Source: Paenarthrobacter nicotinovorans (lineage in GTDB: Bacteria > Actinomycetota > Actinomycetes > Actinomycetales > Micrococcaceae). From it: a stretch of DNA of 64,000 bases. The position numbers and the translations under genes are program-made. Position 1 is the stretch's first letter. Every line of letters begins with the position of its first letter. Shown one piece after another: positions 1 to 8,869 of the stretch. Below the pieces are notes generated by a model. The model was not told the origin of the DNA, did not search any database, and saw only the letters and a program-made list of their open reading frames with translations. The DNA is taken from NCBI RefSeq assembly GCF_021919345.1, contig NZ_CP089293.1:2666001-2730000 (forward strand), in the 5' to 3' direction.

Positions 1-772
1 CCGATGCTTCGACAGGCGGTTTCTCGCCGGTTTCGTCCGCGGGGGCCAGCTCCTCAGCAACGTCCTCGGTGGTTGGTTCCAGGGGGGCTTCCGGTTCAGC
101 GGCAGCGACAGTCTCACCGATGCCAAGGATCGATGGCACGATCTCCCGGAGGCGTTCAAGTTCTATGGCCCCCTGCCGCACCACGCGGAAAGGAGTGGAT
201 GTTGCATCAACAATCGTGGAAGGCACGGCGTTGGTACCCTTGACGGGCCGGAAGCCGCCTTCAAGGTATACCTCAACGGATTCAGCCAGCTGCAAGCGTG
301 CCTCGGAAGCCGTCTGTGCTGCTTCCTGGCCGGTCCGGTTGGCGGATGAAACCGCCAACGGCCCCGTCATGCTCAATAGATCCAAAGCAAGGTGGTCATC
401 CGGCATGCGAAGGGCTACGGTGCCCTTGGTATCGCCAAGGTCCCAGTCCAGGGACGGCTGCGCGTGCAGGATCAATGTCAACCCGCCGGGCCAGAATGCC
501 TGTGCCAATGCCCGCGCGTCAGCAGGTACATCGGTCGCCAGCCCGTCCAGGGCATTAACGCGGGGAATCAGCACGGGAGGGGGCATCTGCCGGCTGCGGC
601 CCTTGGAAGCGAGCAACATGGTTACAGCCAAAGGAGAAAAAGCGTCGGCAGCAATGCCATAGACGGTGTCCGTGGGCATCACGATGCACTTCTTTTCGCT
701 GATGGCGCGCTGGGCGTGCTGAAGTCCTTCAGCACGCTGGTCCTCGGAAGTGCAGTTGTAGGTTGTGGTCAC
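1..772 (-). CDS. Sua5/YciO/YrdC-type L-threonylcarbamoyladenylate synthase (3' end cut by window)
   Basis: Predicted to make threonylcarbamoyl-AMP from threonine, bicarbonate and ATP for the t6A37 modification of ANN-decoding tRNAs. The frame begins at a GTG (VTTTYNCTS) 12 nt after the prmC stop. The family's early segment IVMPTDTVYGIAADA is visible, followed by KGRSRQMPPPVLI, FWPGGLTLIL, GTVALRMPDD, GPLAVSSANRTG and STIVDAT, all expected of YrdC-fold proteins. No stop is reached before the window edge. After the catalytic domain the frame continues into an acidic Glu/Pro/Ala-rich tail (EAPLEPTTEDVAEELAPADE), so the protein is longer than the minimal TsaC type. It is the last visible gene of the rho-prfA-prmC group. 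Confidence 0.9.
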   Translation of the reverse strand, partial: MTTTYNCTSEDQRAEGLQHAQRAISEKKCIVMPTDTVYGIAADAFSPLAVTMLLASKGRSRQMPPPVLIPRVNALDGLATDVPADARALAQAFWPGGLTLILHAQPSLDWDLGDTKGTVALRMPDDHLALDLLSMTGPLAVSSANRTGQEAAQTASEARLQLAESVEVYLEGGFRPVKGTNAVPSTIVDATSTPFRVVRQGAIELERLREIVPSILGIGETVAAAEPEAPLEPTTEDVAEELAPADETGEKPPVEAS

Positions 773-784
773 AGCGCTATTCTT

Positions 785-1657
785 TCACTCATCAGGCGCG
801 ATGCTTGCCAGTACCGCGCTGGTTGCACGTTCTTTGCCGTTCAAGTCAAAGTGCGTGGTGATCTCGTGCCAGCGTCCGGCGCGTTTCAGCATACCGGCGA
901 TCCATTGTGCCTGGACTTCGGCGTGCTCCATCACGAAGTAGCCGCCCGGTTTCAGGAGCCGCGCCGCAGAGGCCGCTGCCGCCGTCGGAAGTTCCATACC
1001 GTCCGCTCCCCCACCGTACAGGGCTTCGGGAGGATCGTGGAGGGCGACTTCCGGTTCCGAGGGTATCGCCTCGGACGGGATGTATGGGGGGTTGGAGACG
1101 ACGACGTCGAAGGTACCGTTGTGCTCAGGAAGGGCATCCCGGAGGTCGCCCTGGATCAACGAAACCCCCAAAGGTTCGAGATTCCGGGCCGCCCAGGCGT
1201 GCGCAAAGCTGCTGTATTCCACCGCGTGGACCTCAGCGCCGGGAACTTCGTGGGCTATCGAGCCTGCAATGGCACCCGAACCCGTACCGAGATCCACCAC
1301 CTTCGGGTTTGCCATGCCCGAGACGTGGTCGATGACCAGTTGAACCACCGATTCCGTTTCCGGTCGGGGTATGAACACCCCCGGGCCCACGCGCAACTCC
1401 AGGTGACGGAAATACGCGACGCCCGTGATGTGCTGCAAGGGAACCCGGGCCGCACGCTCCAGCACCAAATCCCCATAGCCATCAGGAGAGGGCGCATCGC
1501 CGAGGAGCATGGCACGGATCCGGCCAAGCCCCACACCCAACAGGTGGTCGGCCAGCAACTCAGCGTCCACGCGTGGGCTGGGAACACCGGCGTCGGACAA
1601 AACGGCAGTAGCCGCGCGAACTGCGTCCGCGAGGCTCTGGCCTTGGTAAAACGTCAT
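785..1657 (-). CDS. prmC: PrmC, release-factor glutamine N5-methyltransferase
   Basis: Methylates the glutamine of the GGQ motif in release factors RF1 and RF2 using S-adenosylmethionine. The 290-residue protein has an N-terminal helical segment (DAELLADHLLG) followed by a Rossmann methyltransferase domain with the SAM loop VVDLGTGSGAIAGSIA and the diagnostic NPPY tetrapeptide in VVSNPPYIPSE. Length is normal for the family. It follows prfA, its substrate gene, by about 40 nt in the same direction, which is the classic bacterial arrangement and supports the assignment over other N5 or DNA methyltransferases. Confidence 0.95.
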   Translation of the reverse strand: MTFYQGQSLADAVRAATAVLSDAGVPSPRVDAELLADHLLGVGLGRIRAMLLGDAPSPDGYGDLVLERAARVPLQHITGVAYFRHLELRVGPGVFIPRPETESVVQLVIDHVSGMANPKVVDLGTGSGAIAGSIAHEVPGAEVHAVEYSSFAHAWAARNLEPLGVSLIQGDLRDALPEHNGTFDVVVSNPPYIPSEAIPSEPEVALHDPPEALYGGGADGMELPTAAAASAARLLKPGGYFVMEHAEVQAQWIAGMLKRAGRWHEITTHFDLNGKERATSAVLASIAPDE

Positions 1658-1699
1658 TAATGGACCCTGGATGCTGAAGTCGTAGGCGCTTGGGCTCGG

Positions 1700-2779
1700 C
1701 TATTCGCCGATGGCGTCCAGGCGTGCCTGCTCGTCTGCTTCAATTGCGGACTGGATGACGGGCTCAAGATCGCCATTCATGACGGCGTCGAGGTTGTAGG
1801 CCTTGTAGCCCGTGCGGTGGTCTGCAATGCGGTTTTCCGGGAAATTGTACGTGCGGATGCGCTCCGAACGGTCCATGGTCCGGATTTGCGATTTGCGCTG
1901 CTCGGAGTTGGCGGCGTCGATCTGTTCCTGCTGGTGGGCAAGGAGTCGGGCGCGGAGGACGCGCATGCCGGCTTCGCGGTTCTGCAGCTGCGACTTCTCG
2001 TTCTGCATGGCGACGACGATGCCCGTGGGCAAGTGGGTAATGCGGACGGCAGAGTCGGTGGTGTTCACGGACTGACCACCCGGGCCGGAGGAACGGTAAA
2101 CGTCGATCTTGAGGTCGTTCTGGTTGATCTCAAGTTCTTCGGGCTCGTCCACTTCGGGGAGAACCAGCACACCGGCGGCCGAGGTGTGAATACGCCCCTG
2201 TGATTCGGTCACGGGAACACGCTGTACGCGGTGCACGCCGCCTTCGAACTTCAAGCGGGCGAAAACGCCCTGTGCGGGATCGTTCGAGTTGCCCTTGATG
2301 GCGACAGCAACGTCCTTGTAACCACCGAGGTCGGACTCGGTAGCTGAAATCATTTCTGTCTTCCAGCCACGCGACTCGGCGTAACGCATGTACATACGCA
2401 GAAGGTCTCCTGCGAACAAGGCAGCTTCGTCGCCACCTTCGCCACCCTTCACTTCAAGGATGACGTTGCGGGCATCGTCCGGATCGCGCGGGATCAACAG
2501 GCGGCGCAAACGCTCCTGCGCGGCAGGGATCTGTTCCTCCAACTGTTCAACCTCTGCGGCGAACTCCGGATCCTCGTCAGCCATTTCCTTGGCCGCTTCC
2601 AGATCGTCATTGAGCCCGCGCCACTTGTTGTACGCCTCCACAATGCCTTGGAGCTGCGCGGAGCGCCGCCCCAACTTCCTGGCAGCAGACTGATCGGCAT
2701 AAACGGCAGGATCGCTCAGCTGTGCCTGAATAGCAGCATGCTCATCAAGCAATCCCTGTACGGACTCAAACATTTTCAA
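1700..2779 (-). CDS. prfA: Peptide chain release factor 1
   Basis: Recognises UAA and UAG stop codons and triggers peptide release. The 359-residue protein has the RF1-type recognition tripeptide PVT in [15 protein letters not shown], in place of the SPF found in the RF2 of this same window. The catalytic GGQ lies at residues 234-236 within [17 protein letters not shown]. The first half is the usual coiled-coil domain 1. The gene lies between rho and prmC, all on the minus strand. The gap to rho holds a large palindrome, so prfA may have its own promoter or depend on readthrough. Confidence 0.97.
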   Translation of the reverse strand: MKMFESVQGLLDEHAAIQAQLSDPAVYADQSAARKLGRRSAQLQGIVEAYNKWRGLNDDLEAAKEMADEDPEFAAEVEQLEEQIPAAQERLRRLLIPRDPDDARNVILEVKGGEGGDEAALFAGDLLRMYMRYAESRGWKTEMISATESDLGGYKDVAVAIKGNSNDPAQGVFARLKFEGGVHRVQRVPVTESQGRIHTSAAGVLVLPEVDEPEELEINQNDLKIDVYRSSGPGGQSVNTTDSAVRITHLPTGIVVAMQNEKSQLQNREAGMRVLRARLLAHQQEQIDAANSEQRKSQIRTMDRSERIRTYNFPENRIADHRTGYKAYNLDAVMNGDLEPVIQSAIEADEQARLDAIGE

Positions 2780-2890
2780 ACCTCTTTCGACTCGCAGACA
2801 AGTCTAGTTGCGACGATTGGTGTCTTAACGACCAACCGCTCAAATAAGCCGGCCAGCGAAGGTGACGGCAACGCCCAAGGTGACCTGACC

Positions 2891-3010
2891 GCCGTCGAGT
2901 AATATTGCCGGCCCGGGAGTGGCATCGGGCCTGTCGTAGCGTTGCTGCTGACGTACGCAGTACGTCAGCAGCAACGCGAAGGGGCGGGGCCGGCAATATT
3001 ACTCGACGGC
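2891..3010. repeat. Nested perfect inverted repeats (120 bp) between rho and prfA
   Basis: The outer arms are 24 bp and perfectly complementary: 2891-2914 (beginning gccgtcgagtaatattgccg) against 2987-3010. Inside them lies a second perfect 18-bp stem, 2939-2956 against 2960-2977, with only a 3-nt loop; its arm begins gcgttgctgctgacgta. The two spacers between arms differ (24 and 9 nt), so this is two nested palindromes and not one symmetrical cruciform. It begins 17 nt after the rho stop codon. A role as rho terminator or as a small palindromic repeat element is inference. There is no T-tract next to either stem. Confidence 0.9.
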
Positions 3011-3026
3011 CCCACCCCAGATAACG

Positions 3027-5168
3027 CTATTTGTCGTTGTCCGACTTCGCTCCGAGCGTCGTCTTCTGAACCTGCATGAGGAACTCGACGTTGCTCTGGG
3101 TCTCCCGGATCTTGTTGGTCAGCAGCTCAAGGCTCTGCTGCTGCTCGAGTCCGGAAAGGACGCGGCGCAGCTTCCACATGATCTTGACCTCCTCAGGCGA
3201 GAGCAGGTTCTCTTCGCGGCGCGTGCCGGACGCGTTGACGTCCACAGCCGGGAAGATGCGCTTGTCCGCCAGCTGGCGGGACAGGCGGAGCTCCATGTTG
3301 CCAGTGCCCTTGAACTCTTCGAAGATGACTTCATCCATCTTGGAGCCGGTCTCAACAAGAGCCGTTGCCAGGATGGTCAGCGAGCCACCGTTCTCGATGT
3401 TGCGGGCCGCACCGAAGAAGCGCTTGGGCGGGTACAGTGCTGCGGAGTCCACGCCACCGGACAGGATACGGCCGGAGGCCGGTGCTGCGAGGTTGTAGGC
3501 ACGGCCCAGACGGGTCATGGAGTCCAGGAGAACCACCACGTCCATGCCCATCTCCACGAGTCGCTTGGCGCGTTCGATGGAGAGCTCGGCAACCGTGGTG
3601 TGGTCGTCGGCGGGACGGTCGAAGGTAGAGGCAATGACCTCACCCTTGACGGTGCGCTGCATGTCCGTAACTTCTTCGGGACGTTCGTCAACCAGCACCA
3701 TCATGAGGTGGACCTCAGGGTTGTTGGTGGTGATTGCGTTCGCGATGGACTGCAGGATGAGCGTCTTGCCGGCCTTCGGCGGGGAAACGATCAGGCCACG
3801 CTGGCCCTTGCCGATCGGAGCCACGAGGTCGATGACACGCGGACCGATCTTCTTGGGGTCCGTTTCCAGGCGCAGGCGCTCTGACGGGTACAGCGGAACG
3901 AGCTTTGCGAACTCGACGCGGTCCTTGAGTTCCTCAGGGGTTTTGCCGTTGACGGATGTGACGCGAACGAGCGCGTTGAACTTCTGTCGGGCCGACTGCT
4001 GGCTGCGGTCCTCACCGTCACGCGGTGCACGGATGGCACCTACGACGGCGTCACCCTTGCGGAGGTTGTACTTCTTGACCTGTGCCAGGGAGACGTAGAC
4101 GTCGTTGGCGCCGGGGAGGTAGCCGGACGTACGGATGAACGCGTAGTTCTCCAGAACGTCCAGGATGCCTGCCACGGGAAGCAGGACGTCGTCCTCGGTA
4201 ACCTCGACGTCGTCAACGTCCGGTCCCTGGGCGCGTCCACGACGACGTTCGTTGCGATCACGGAAACGGTCGCTGCGGGTGTTGCCGTCACGGCCGTCCT
4301 GGCCGCCCCGGCGGTCGCTGCGGTCGTTCTGGTCGTTTCGGTCACGGCGGTTGCGGCGGTTGCGGCGGTTGCCGGTGTCGTCGCCGTCGTTGTTGTCTTC
4401 ACGGCGGCCACGGTTGTTGTCGCGGCGTTCGCGCTGCTGGTCGCCGGAGTCGGCCTGCTCACGCTGTTCCGTGCGGTCGTTGCGCTGCTCGCGCTGTTCC
4501 GTGCGGTCGTTACGCTGCTCACGCTGTTCCGTGCGGTCGTTGCGCTGCTCGCGCTGTTCCGTGCGGTCGTTGCGCTGCTCGGCTGCCGGCGCTTCCGCTG
4601 CTTCAGCCGGAGCTGCGGCAGCTTCGCCGCGGCGACGGTTGCGGGTACGGGGCTGACGACGTTCGGAGCCCGCCTCGGTTGCTTCGGCCGCGGCCGGCGT
4701 TTCGACGGCGGGTGCTGCTTCAGGCTCGGAGGCGGTGGCAGTGGTGGTCGCGGCTGCCTCAGCAGCTGCAACAATGCCATCACTGGTGGCGCGGCGACTG
4801 CGTCCACGTCCACGCCCACGGGGAGCTTCCTGGGCCGGAGCCTCGGCAGCTGCCTCAACGGGCGCGCTCTTTTCCGTGGCCTTGGCTTCTGCAACCGGGG
4901 CTTCCTTGGCCACGGCGGGAGCCTTGGCCGACGTGGCCTTGGCTGGAGCCTTGGTAGTGGAGGTGCCCGCACGGTGGGCAGAGATGGCCGTAACCAAGTC
5001 CCCCTTGCGCATGCGGGATCCCCCCGAAATACCCAGCTGGCTCGCAAGAGCCTGAAGCTGGGCGAGCTTGAGGCCTGCAAGGCCGCTGCTCTTGGTTGCT
5101 GCCGTTGACGACTCAGCAGCAGAAGATGTTGTGTCCACAGCTGAAGCCAGCTCAGTGGTTTCTGTCAC
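3027..5168 (-). CDS. rho: Transcription termination factor Rho with long disordered insertion
   Basis: ATP-dependent RNA helicase that terminates transcription. Only the C-terminal part (about residue 330 on) resembles the compact Rho of enterobacteria: an RNA-binding segment (LENYAFIRTSGYLPG), then the ATPase domain with P-loop PPKAGKT (Lys468), VLVDERPEEVTDM and DSMTRLGRAYN. A short Rho N-terminal helical domain (LKLAQLQALASQLGIS) is followed by a low-complexity insertion of over 200 residues rich in Ala, Glu, Arg, Asp and Asn, including four decapeptide repeats. Such insertions are known in high-GC Gram-positive Rho proteins and extend RNA contact. At 713 residues it is at the long end of the family. 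The ATG at 5168 gives MTETTELAS with an upstream purine-rich stretch. Confidence 0.97.
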   Translation of the reverse strand: MTETTELASAVDTTSSAAESSTAATKSSGLAGLKLAQLQALASQLGISGGSRMRKGDLVTAISAHRAGTSTTKAPAKATSAKAPAVAKEAPVAEAKATEKSAPVEAAAEAPAQEAPRGRGRGRSRRATSDGIVAAAEAAATTTATASEPEAAPAVETPAAAEATEAGSERRQPRTRNRRRGEAAAAPAEAAEAPAAEQRNDRTEQREQRNDRTEQREQRNDRTEQREQRNDRTEQREQADSGDQQRERRDNNRGRREDNNDGDDTGNRRNRRNRRDRNDQNDRSDRRGGQDGRDGNTRSDRFRDRNERRRGRAQGPDVDDVEVTEDDVLLPVAGILDVLENYAFIRTSGYLPGANDVYVSLAQVKKYNLRKGDAVVGAIRAPRDGEDRSQQSARQKFNALVRVTSVNGKTPEELKDRVEFAKLVPLYPSERLRLETDPKKIGPRVIDLVAPIGKGQRGLIVSPPKAGKTLILQSIANAITTNNPEVHLMMVLVDERPEEVTDMQRTVKGEVIASTFDRPADDHTTVAELSIERAKRLVEMGMDVVVLLDSMTRLGRAYNLAAPASGRILSGGVDSAALYPPKRFFGAARNIENGGSLTILATALVETGSKMDEVIFEEFKGTGNMELRLSRQLADKRIFPAVDVNASGTRREENLLSPEEVKIMWKLRRVLSGLEQQQSLELLTNKIRETQSNVEFLMQVQKTTLGAKSDNDK
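4461..4580. repeat. Four tandem 30-bp repeats inside rho
   Basis: Four head-to-tail 30-bp units (4461-4490, 4491-4520, 4521-4550, 4551-4580) differ by only a few bases. On the minus strand each encodes the decapeptide EQRNDRTEQR of the disordered Rho insertion. Near identity at the DNA level points to recent duplication by slippage, and copy number may vary between strains. Confidence 0.9.
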
Positions 5169-5471
5169 GAAGGATCCTTCCCCCTCGACGGCGTCCAGAG
5201 CGAGAGCTGGACGCGATGATTTGTTCTGGGCTGCAGTTCAGATCTGCAGCCGGTGATTTTGGCCGTGCCTGATGGATTGTGGCCAACAGGGCCGGATACT
5301 GATCGCCTTCACTGGATCCGGTTACCCGGACAGCCAGCCTGAAATTCAGGAAACAGAGAGTTCTGCGGCACCTGATGCAGGCCGGAAAGAGACGACACCA
5401 CCAACGTTGGCACAGTTGACGAAAGGTACGGCGAAACACCGAAGTCCAAAATCAGGGAACTGCCCGCGGCT
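5169..5471 (-). other. rho upstream/leader region, no gene found
   Basis: About 300 bases between the thrB stop and the rho start. No frame here has coding character that I can support. It should hold the rho promoter and 5' leader. An 8-bp inverted repeat with a 7-nt loop (ggctgcag / ctgcagcc, 5229-5251) lies about 60 nt before the rho start and could form a leader hairpin. Rho autoregulation through its leader is known in other bacteria; here it is only a possibility. Confidence 0.5.
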
Positions 5472-6446
5472 TTACCGGCGGTGCACTTCCACTCTAGCAC
5501 CTTGAACGTCAACAGCCAGCGTCATCACACGCCAACCAACGTCGGGTGTGTTGGCTGCAGTAAACGAATTGATGAATTGGACCGCTGCTGCGGCTTCGTC
5601 GGAACCATTGGCAAGGATCATCACGGTTGGTCCGGCGCCGGAAACAACGGCTGCGTGCCCTGCTGCCCGCAGAGCTGCAATGAGTTCGGCGCTGGGCCGC
5701 ATGGCTTGGGCACGATAGCTCTGGTGAAGGTAGTCTTCCGTACCCGGCAACAGCAGTCCGGGATCTGCCGTGAGGGCGTGGATCAGCAATGCGGCGCGTC
5801 CGGAGTTCATCGCAGCTGCGTGGTGGCCGACCGATGCCGGGAGCAGTCCACGCGCCGTCTCGGTGGACAGCTCGTAATCCGGTACAGCCACTACCGGAGT
5901 AACAGCTGGTGCCACCTCCGCACGGGTACTGCTGTACTGCTCGCTGTCCTGCCACGACAGCGCCAGTCCGCCGAAAATCGCCGGTGCGACGTTGTCCGGG
6001 TGGCCTTCCATCTCGCTTGTCAGCTGCAGGATCCACTGAGTGTCGCGCTGGGCCTCCTGCGGTACCAACGCGTTCGCAGCCGTCACCGCAGCGACCACTG
6101 CCGAGGCAGAGGAACCCAAACCCCGCCCATGGGGGTTGACGTTGTCCGCGGTGATCCGCAAGCCGGTGTGCTGGAAACCCAGACGCTCCAGTGCAAGATC
6201 GATGGCGCGCACCACGAGGTGGGTGGCATCGCGGGGAAGGGTGTCGGCGCCCTCACCGGAGAGCTCGAACTCAAGCTCTCCGGTGGTGAGGGTCTCCACC
6301 GTCAAAGTGTCGTAGATGGAGAGGGCCAGGCCCAGGCTGTCGTAGCCCGGGCCCAGGTTGGCGCTCGTACCAGGGACCTTGACGGTCAGCCGTTGGCCTG
6401 CCGCGACGATTACCCGATCGGTCGCGGTGGGCTGTTTTGATTCCAC
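5472..6446 (-). CDS. thrB: Homoserine kinase
   Basis: Phosphorylates homoserine to O-phosphohomoserine, the step before threonine synthase. The 324-residue protein is a GHMP kinase: an N-terminal VKVPGTSANLGPGYDSLGLAL segment, the ATP-binding motif PHGRGLGSSASAVVAAV, and a C-terminal motif VVSGAGPTVMIL. Its start lies 2 nt after the thrC stop, so thrC and thrB are almost certainly translated from the same message. No clear intrinsic terminator follows it. Confidence 0.96.
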   Translation of the reverse strand: MESKQPTATDRVIVAAGQRLTVKVPGTSANLGPGYDSLGLALSIYDTLTVETLTTGELEFELSGEGADTLPRDATHLVVRAIDLALERLGFQHTGLRITADNVNPHGRGLGSSASAVVAAVTAANALVPQEAQRDTQWILQLTSEMEGHPDNVAPAIFGGLALSWQDSEQYSSTRAEVAPAVTPVVAVPDYELSTETARGLLPASVGHHAAAMNSGRAALLIHALTADPGLLLPGTEDYLHQSYRAQAMRPSAELIAALRAAGHAAVVSGAGPTVMILANGSDEAAAAVQFINSFTAANTPDVGWRVMTLAVDVQGARVEVHRR

Positions 6447-6448
6447 TC

Positions 6449-7552
6449 TTAGTTTTCTTCCAGTCCCAGTTCTGCTGCAACGGTGACGACGTCGTTCGGC
6501 ACCTTGACCGGCTGGACTTCACTGCCGTCTTCGGTCCGGAGAGCCCACTGGGGATCTTTGAGTCCGTGCCCGGTGACAGTGATGACGATGGTCTTGCCCG
6601 ACGGTACCTGGCCTGCCGCGTGCTTCTTGATCAAGCCGGCGACGCCGGCAGCCGAGCCGGGCTCGACGAAGACGCCTTCCTTGGAAGACAACCAGCGGTG
6701 GGCGTCCAGGATCTCGTCATCGGTGACGGCTTCAATAAGACCACCGGATTCGTCGCGTGCGGCCACGGCCGTCTCCCACGAAGCGGGGTTGCCGATGCGG
6801 ATGGCAGTTGCGATCGTGTCAGGCTCCGTGATGGGGTGGCCGGCAACGAAGGGGGCTGCGCCGGCGGCCTGGAAGCCCCACATGGTGGGAGTCTTGGTGG
6901 AAACGGCCGGAAGGGTCCCGTTGGAGGTCTCGAACGGCGCGGCGTACTCCTTGTAGCCCTTCCAGTACGCGCTGATGTTTCCTGCGTTGCCGACAGGAAG
7001 AACGTGGATGTCCGGGGCGTCACCCAAAGAATCCACCACTTCGAAGGCACCGGTCTTCTGGCCCTGGATGCGGGCGGGATTGACCGAGTTCACCAGGAAG
7101 ACGGGGTAGGACTCACCGAGTTTGCGGGCGATGTCGAGGCAGTTGTCGAAGTTGCCATCGACCTGCAGCAACGTGGCACCGTGGGCGATGGCCTGGCTCA
7201 GCTTGCCCATGGAAATCTTGCCCTCAGGAACAAGCACCGCACACTTCAGACCCGCGGCCGTGGCGTAGGCAGCGGCCGATGCGGAGGTGTTTCCCGTGGA
7301 GGCGCAAACTACGGCTTTGGCGCCGGCCTCGACAGCAGCCGTCATGGCCATGGTCATGCCGCGGTCCTTGAAGGAGCCCGTCGGGTTCATGCCTTCGACT
7401 TTGAGGTAGACCTCTGAACCGGTCAGCTCGGACAGTTTTTGCGCGTGAACCAGCGGAGTGCCGCCCTCGCCGAGGGTGATGACCTTCGTGGCTTCCGTTA
7501 CGGGCAAACGATCAGCATACTCGCGGATTACTCCGCGCCATTGGTGAGCCAC
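6449..7552 (-). CDS. thrC: Threonine synthase
   Basis: PLP-dependent enzyme converting O-phosphohomoserine to threonine and phosphate. The 367-residue length is that of the short class of threonine synthases. The PLP lysine lies in [12 protein letters not shown] and the phosphate-binding stretch is [16 protein letters not shown]. The start codon abuts the hom stop and the stop is 2 nt from thrB. The order hom-thrC-thrB is the standard actinobacterial threonine operon. Confidence 0.96.
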   Translation of the reverse strand: MAHQWRGVIREYADRLPVTEATKVITLGEGGTPLVHAQKLSELTGSEVYLKVEGMNPTGSFKDRGMTMAMTAAVEAGAKAVVCASTGNTSASAAAYATAAGLKCAVLVPEGKISMGKLSQAIAHGATLLQVDGNFDNCLDIARKLGESYPVFLVNSVNPARIQGQKTGAFEVVDSLGDAPDIHVLPVGNAGNISAYWKGYKEYAAPFETSNGTLPAVSTKTPTMWGFQAAGAAPFVAGHPITEPDTIATAIRIGNPASWETAVAARDESGGLIEAVTDDEILDAHRWLSSKEGVFVEPGSAAGVAGLIKKHAAGQVPSGKTIVITVTGHGLKDPQWALRTEDGSEVQPVKVPNDVVTVAAELGLEEN

Positions 7553-8869
7553 TTAGACCCCTTCTACCCGCAGTACGGATGTGACGGAATTGATGACGTC
7601 GAGGCCCTTGACGGCCTCAACGGTTGCCGCGAGTGCAGCTTCGGATGCACGGTGCGTCACGATCTTCAGCTCGGCCGACTCAACATTCGAGGCAGAGTCG
7701 CGGTGGATCGTTTGACGCATGATTTCGATGGAAACGCCGTTTTCCGCAAAGATATGGGCAATCCGGGCAAGCACGCCTGCCTGGTCAGCGACATCCAAGC
7801 CGATGTAGTAGCTCGTATCGGAGGCGTCAATGGTGAGCGCCGGAACGTGGCCGGTGGTGGTCTCGGTACGGCCGGGACCGCCCAGAACCAGGCGGCGGGC
7901 GGCGGAAACGAGATCGCCGAGCACAGCGGATGCTGTTGGTGTTCCCCCGGCGCCCTGGCCATAGAACATCAGTTCGCCGGCGTTTTCGGCCTCGATGAAC
8001 ACTGCGTTGAAGGCTCCACGGACAGCCGCCAGCGGATGCTCACGCGGGAGCAGCGTGGGGTGGACCCGCACCGAGATGCCACTGCCGTGATCCGAAGAGT
8101 CGATCTTCTCGGCGATCGCGAGAAGCTTGATGACGAAGCCGGCTTCTTTGGCCGAGGCGATGTCTTCGGCGCTGACCTTGGTGATGCCTTCGCAGTAGAC
8201 ATCGTCCAGGGAGAAGCGTGTATGGAACGAAAGCGACGCAAGGATGGCAGCCTTCGCTGCGGCATCATGCCCTTCAACGTCCGCTGTCGGGTCCGCTTCG
8301 GCGTAGCCCAGTCGCTGGGCTTCGGCGAGGGCGTCAGCGAACTGCGCACCGGTGCTGTCCATCTGGTCGAGGATGAAGTTGGTGGTGCCGTTGACGATGC
8401 CCAGCACGCGGGTGATCCGGTCCCCGGACAGGCTGTCGCGGATGGGACGAAGGATGGGGATGGCGCCGGCGACGGCGGCCTCGTAGGACAGCTGCACTCC
8501 GGCTTTATCGGCCTCTTCGTAGAGGGTGGGTCCGTCCTGTGCAAGCAGGGCCTTGTTGCCGGTGACCACGCAGGCGCCGTTCTGGATCGCGGTGAGGATC
8601 AACGAACGGGCAGGCTCGATTCCGCCCATGAGTTCGATGACCAGGTCGGCGTCCTTGACCAGAGTGTCGGCGTCAGTGGTGAACAACTCGCGCGGCAGTT
8701 CGACGTCGCGCGGGGAATCGATGGTGCGGACAGCGATACCGGACAGTTCCAGGCGTGCACCGCTGCGGGCGGCAAGTGCCTCGGCGTCGTCAATCAGAAT
8801 CCGCGCGACCTGGGCCCCAACGTTGCCACAGCCCAGCAGGGCCACTTTCAAGGTTCGCACTTCAGACAT
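7553..8869 (-). CDS. hom: Homoserine dehydrogenase
   Basis: Reduces aspartate semialdehyde to homoserine with NAD(P)H at the branch between lysine and threonine/methionine. An N-terminal Rossmann motif (VALLGCGNVGAQVARIL) is followed by the catalytic domain (GIVNGTTNFIL, YAEADPTADVEGHDAA) and a C-terminal ACT domain (YYIGLDVADQAGVLARIAHIF), which in this family mediates feedback by threonine. The ATG lies inside the end of lysA (8-nt overlap), preceded by GGGAGTGG as ribosome-binding site, so translation is probably coupled to lysA. Confidence 0.97.
   Translation of the reverse strand: MSEVRTLKVALLGCGNVGAQVARILIDDAEALAARSGARLELSGIAVRTIDSPRDVELPRELFTTDADTLVKDADLVIELMGGIEPARSLILTAIQNGACVVTGNKALLAQDGPTLYEEADKAGVQLSYEAAVAGAIPILRPIRDSLSGDRITRVLGIVNGTTNFILDQMDSTGAQFADALAEAQRLGYAEADPTADVEGHDAAAKAAILASLSFHTRFSLDDVYCEGITKVSAEDIASAKEAGFVIKLLAIAEKIDSSDHGSGISVRVHPTLLPREHPLAAVRGAFNAVFIEAENAGELMFYGQGAGGTPTASAVLGDLVSAARRLVLGGPGRTETTTGHVPALTIDASDTSYYIGLDVADQAGVLARIAHIFAENGVSIEIMRQTIHRDSASNVESAELKIVTHRASEAALAATVEAVKGLDVINSVTSVLRVEGV

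Noticed and set aside
392-1660. Long plus-strand open frame (422 codons) across prmC and the Sua5-type gene
   Set aside because: Antisense shadow of two well-supported minus-strand genes; the protein has no recognisable motif.
4461-4580. CRISPR-like regular repeats
   Set aside because: Units are contiguous with no spacers and encode a protein repeat within rho.
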